NCBI GenBank assembly: GCA_934718085.1
Contig: CAKUZL010000022.1
Coordinates: forward strand, 1-5,916
Source of the DNA: an uncultured Candidatus Melainabacteria bacterium
GTDB lineage: Bacteria > Cyanobacteriota > Vampirovibrionia > Gastranaerophilales > Gastranaerophilaceae
DNA length: 5,916 nucleotides
Reading direction: 5' to 3'
The position numbers and the translations under genes are program-made. Under the pieces are notes generated by a model that did not search any database, was not told the DNA's origin, and saw nothing but the letters and a program-made list of their open reading frames with translations. Of this stretch, positions 5,604 to 5,916 are shown in pieces; the stretch's first letter is position 1, and every line of letters starts with the position of its first letter.

Positions 5604-5800
5604 ACCTTGTCGAATTGAAGGAAGATTTGCGTGTTTTGAAAGTTTGCTCTGCGATCGAGTGTGTGCTGAATTGTTGATTTTTCGGGGAAAAAAGGCTCTG
5701 TCGGGTCTGAGTTTTTTGCTTTTGTGGTCGGAAATGTCTGATATTTCGGTATTTTTGCTGTTTTTGTTATTTCGGTGAAATTTGGTTGTACGGTACTCAA
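5604..5800. other. Non-coding spacer with an imperfect copy of the left-end palindrome
   Basis: No credible gene is seen. The plus strand is rich in G and T. Positions 5732-5746 read AAATGTC-T-GATATTT, one base away from the symmetrical form seen at 46-60. GGTGA (5774-5778) stands seven bases before a TTG (5786) that is in frame with the downstream Ala-Glu-Pro repeat; this is a possible but weak start site. Confidence 0.45.
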
Positions 5801-5916
5801 GCCGAACCCGCCGAACTTGCCGAACCTGCCGAACCTGCCGAACCTGCCGAACCCGCCGAACCTGCCGAACCCGCCGAACCTGCCGAACCCGCCGAACCCG
5901 CCGAACCCGCCGAACC
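5801..5916. repeat. 9-bp tandem minisatellite GCCGAACCY, cut by the window end
   Basis: Twelve full units and an eight-base partial unit follow each other without interruption. Every unit is GCCGAACCC or GCCGAACCT except the second, GCCGAACTT. The block is far more GC-rich than its surroundings. In the plus frame starting at 5801 it encodes (Ala-Glu-Pro)n, with one Leu. On the minus strand one frame gives (Gly-Ser-Ala)n and meets TGA at 5799-5797, immediately after the repeat; another gives Phe-Gly-Gly/Arg and stays open to 5450. Whether it is coding cannot be decided without the sequence to the right. Confidence 0.95.

Noticed and set aside
5686..5719. Second terminator-like segment (A-run, CTC...GAG, T-run)
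   Set aside because: The stem is only three G/C-containing pairs with a bulge, apart from A-T pairs. It is too weak to call.
5450..5800. Minus-strand open frame that continues into Phe-Gly-Gly/Arg repeats
   Set aside because: It overlaps the end of gpmI and its terminator, has low-complexity composition and no domain, and the repeat variation is non-synonymous in this frame. Taken as a shadow frame.
5801..5916. CRISPR array
   Set aside because: The 9-bp units are contiguous with no spacers, so this is a tandem minisatellite.

Overview
The window is bacterial chromosome-like DNA with moderately AT-rich genes and very AT-rich spacers. I cannot place the phylum. Weak clues are a tRNA-Ala gene without an encoded CCA end, clear Shine-Dalgarno sites (up to AAAGGAGGT) next to one gene that seems to have none, use of TTG and GTG starts, and tightly overlapping genes.

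Left part (1-811), no protein gene. Positions 2-136 hold three related copies of a palindrome (TGTC-N-GACA), two of them followed at the same distance by TTTTATAAAT; these look like regulator-binding sites. A well-formed tRNA-Ala(UGC) gene lies on the minus strand (343-271) with its own promoter and an intrinsic terminator. Between it and the first protein gene is a 468-bp spacer containing a GC-richer island (about 541-650) with strong hairpins, possibly an unrecognised structured RNA or an intergenic repeat.

Middle part (812-3971), a four-gene overlapping operon on the plus strand: a HAD-IB phosphatase of the MtnX/phosphoserine phosphatase type, a class III PLP aminotransferase, an alpha/beta hydrolase whose expected Ser nucleophile is Cys, and a small four-helix membrane protein. 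The genes overlap by 26, 11 and 4 bp. The 11-bp overlap depends on placing the hydrolase start at TTG 2824. The combination implies a joint pathway (dephosphorylation, amino transfer, ester/thioester or acyl chemistry, and a membrane partner), but the substrate cannot be read from the sequence. The first gene appears to be translated from a leaderless mRNA.

Right part (3972-5916): gpmI, a complete cofactor-independent phosphoglycerate mutase with its own promoter and a hairpin terminator. It is followed by a 197-bp non-coding spacer containing one more imperfect copy of the left-end palindrome, then a GC-rich 9-bp minisatellite (GCCGAACCY, 13 units) that runs off the window edge.

The most interesting points are the uncharacterised operon with its Cys-nucleophile hydrolase, the left-end operator-like array, the structured island at 541-650, and the minisatellite, whose unit variation is almost entirely synonymous in only two of six frames.
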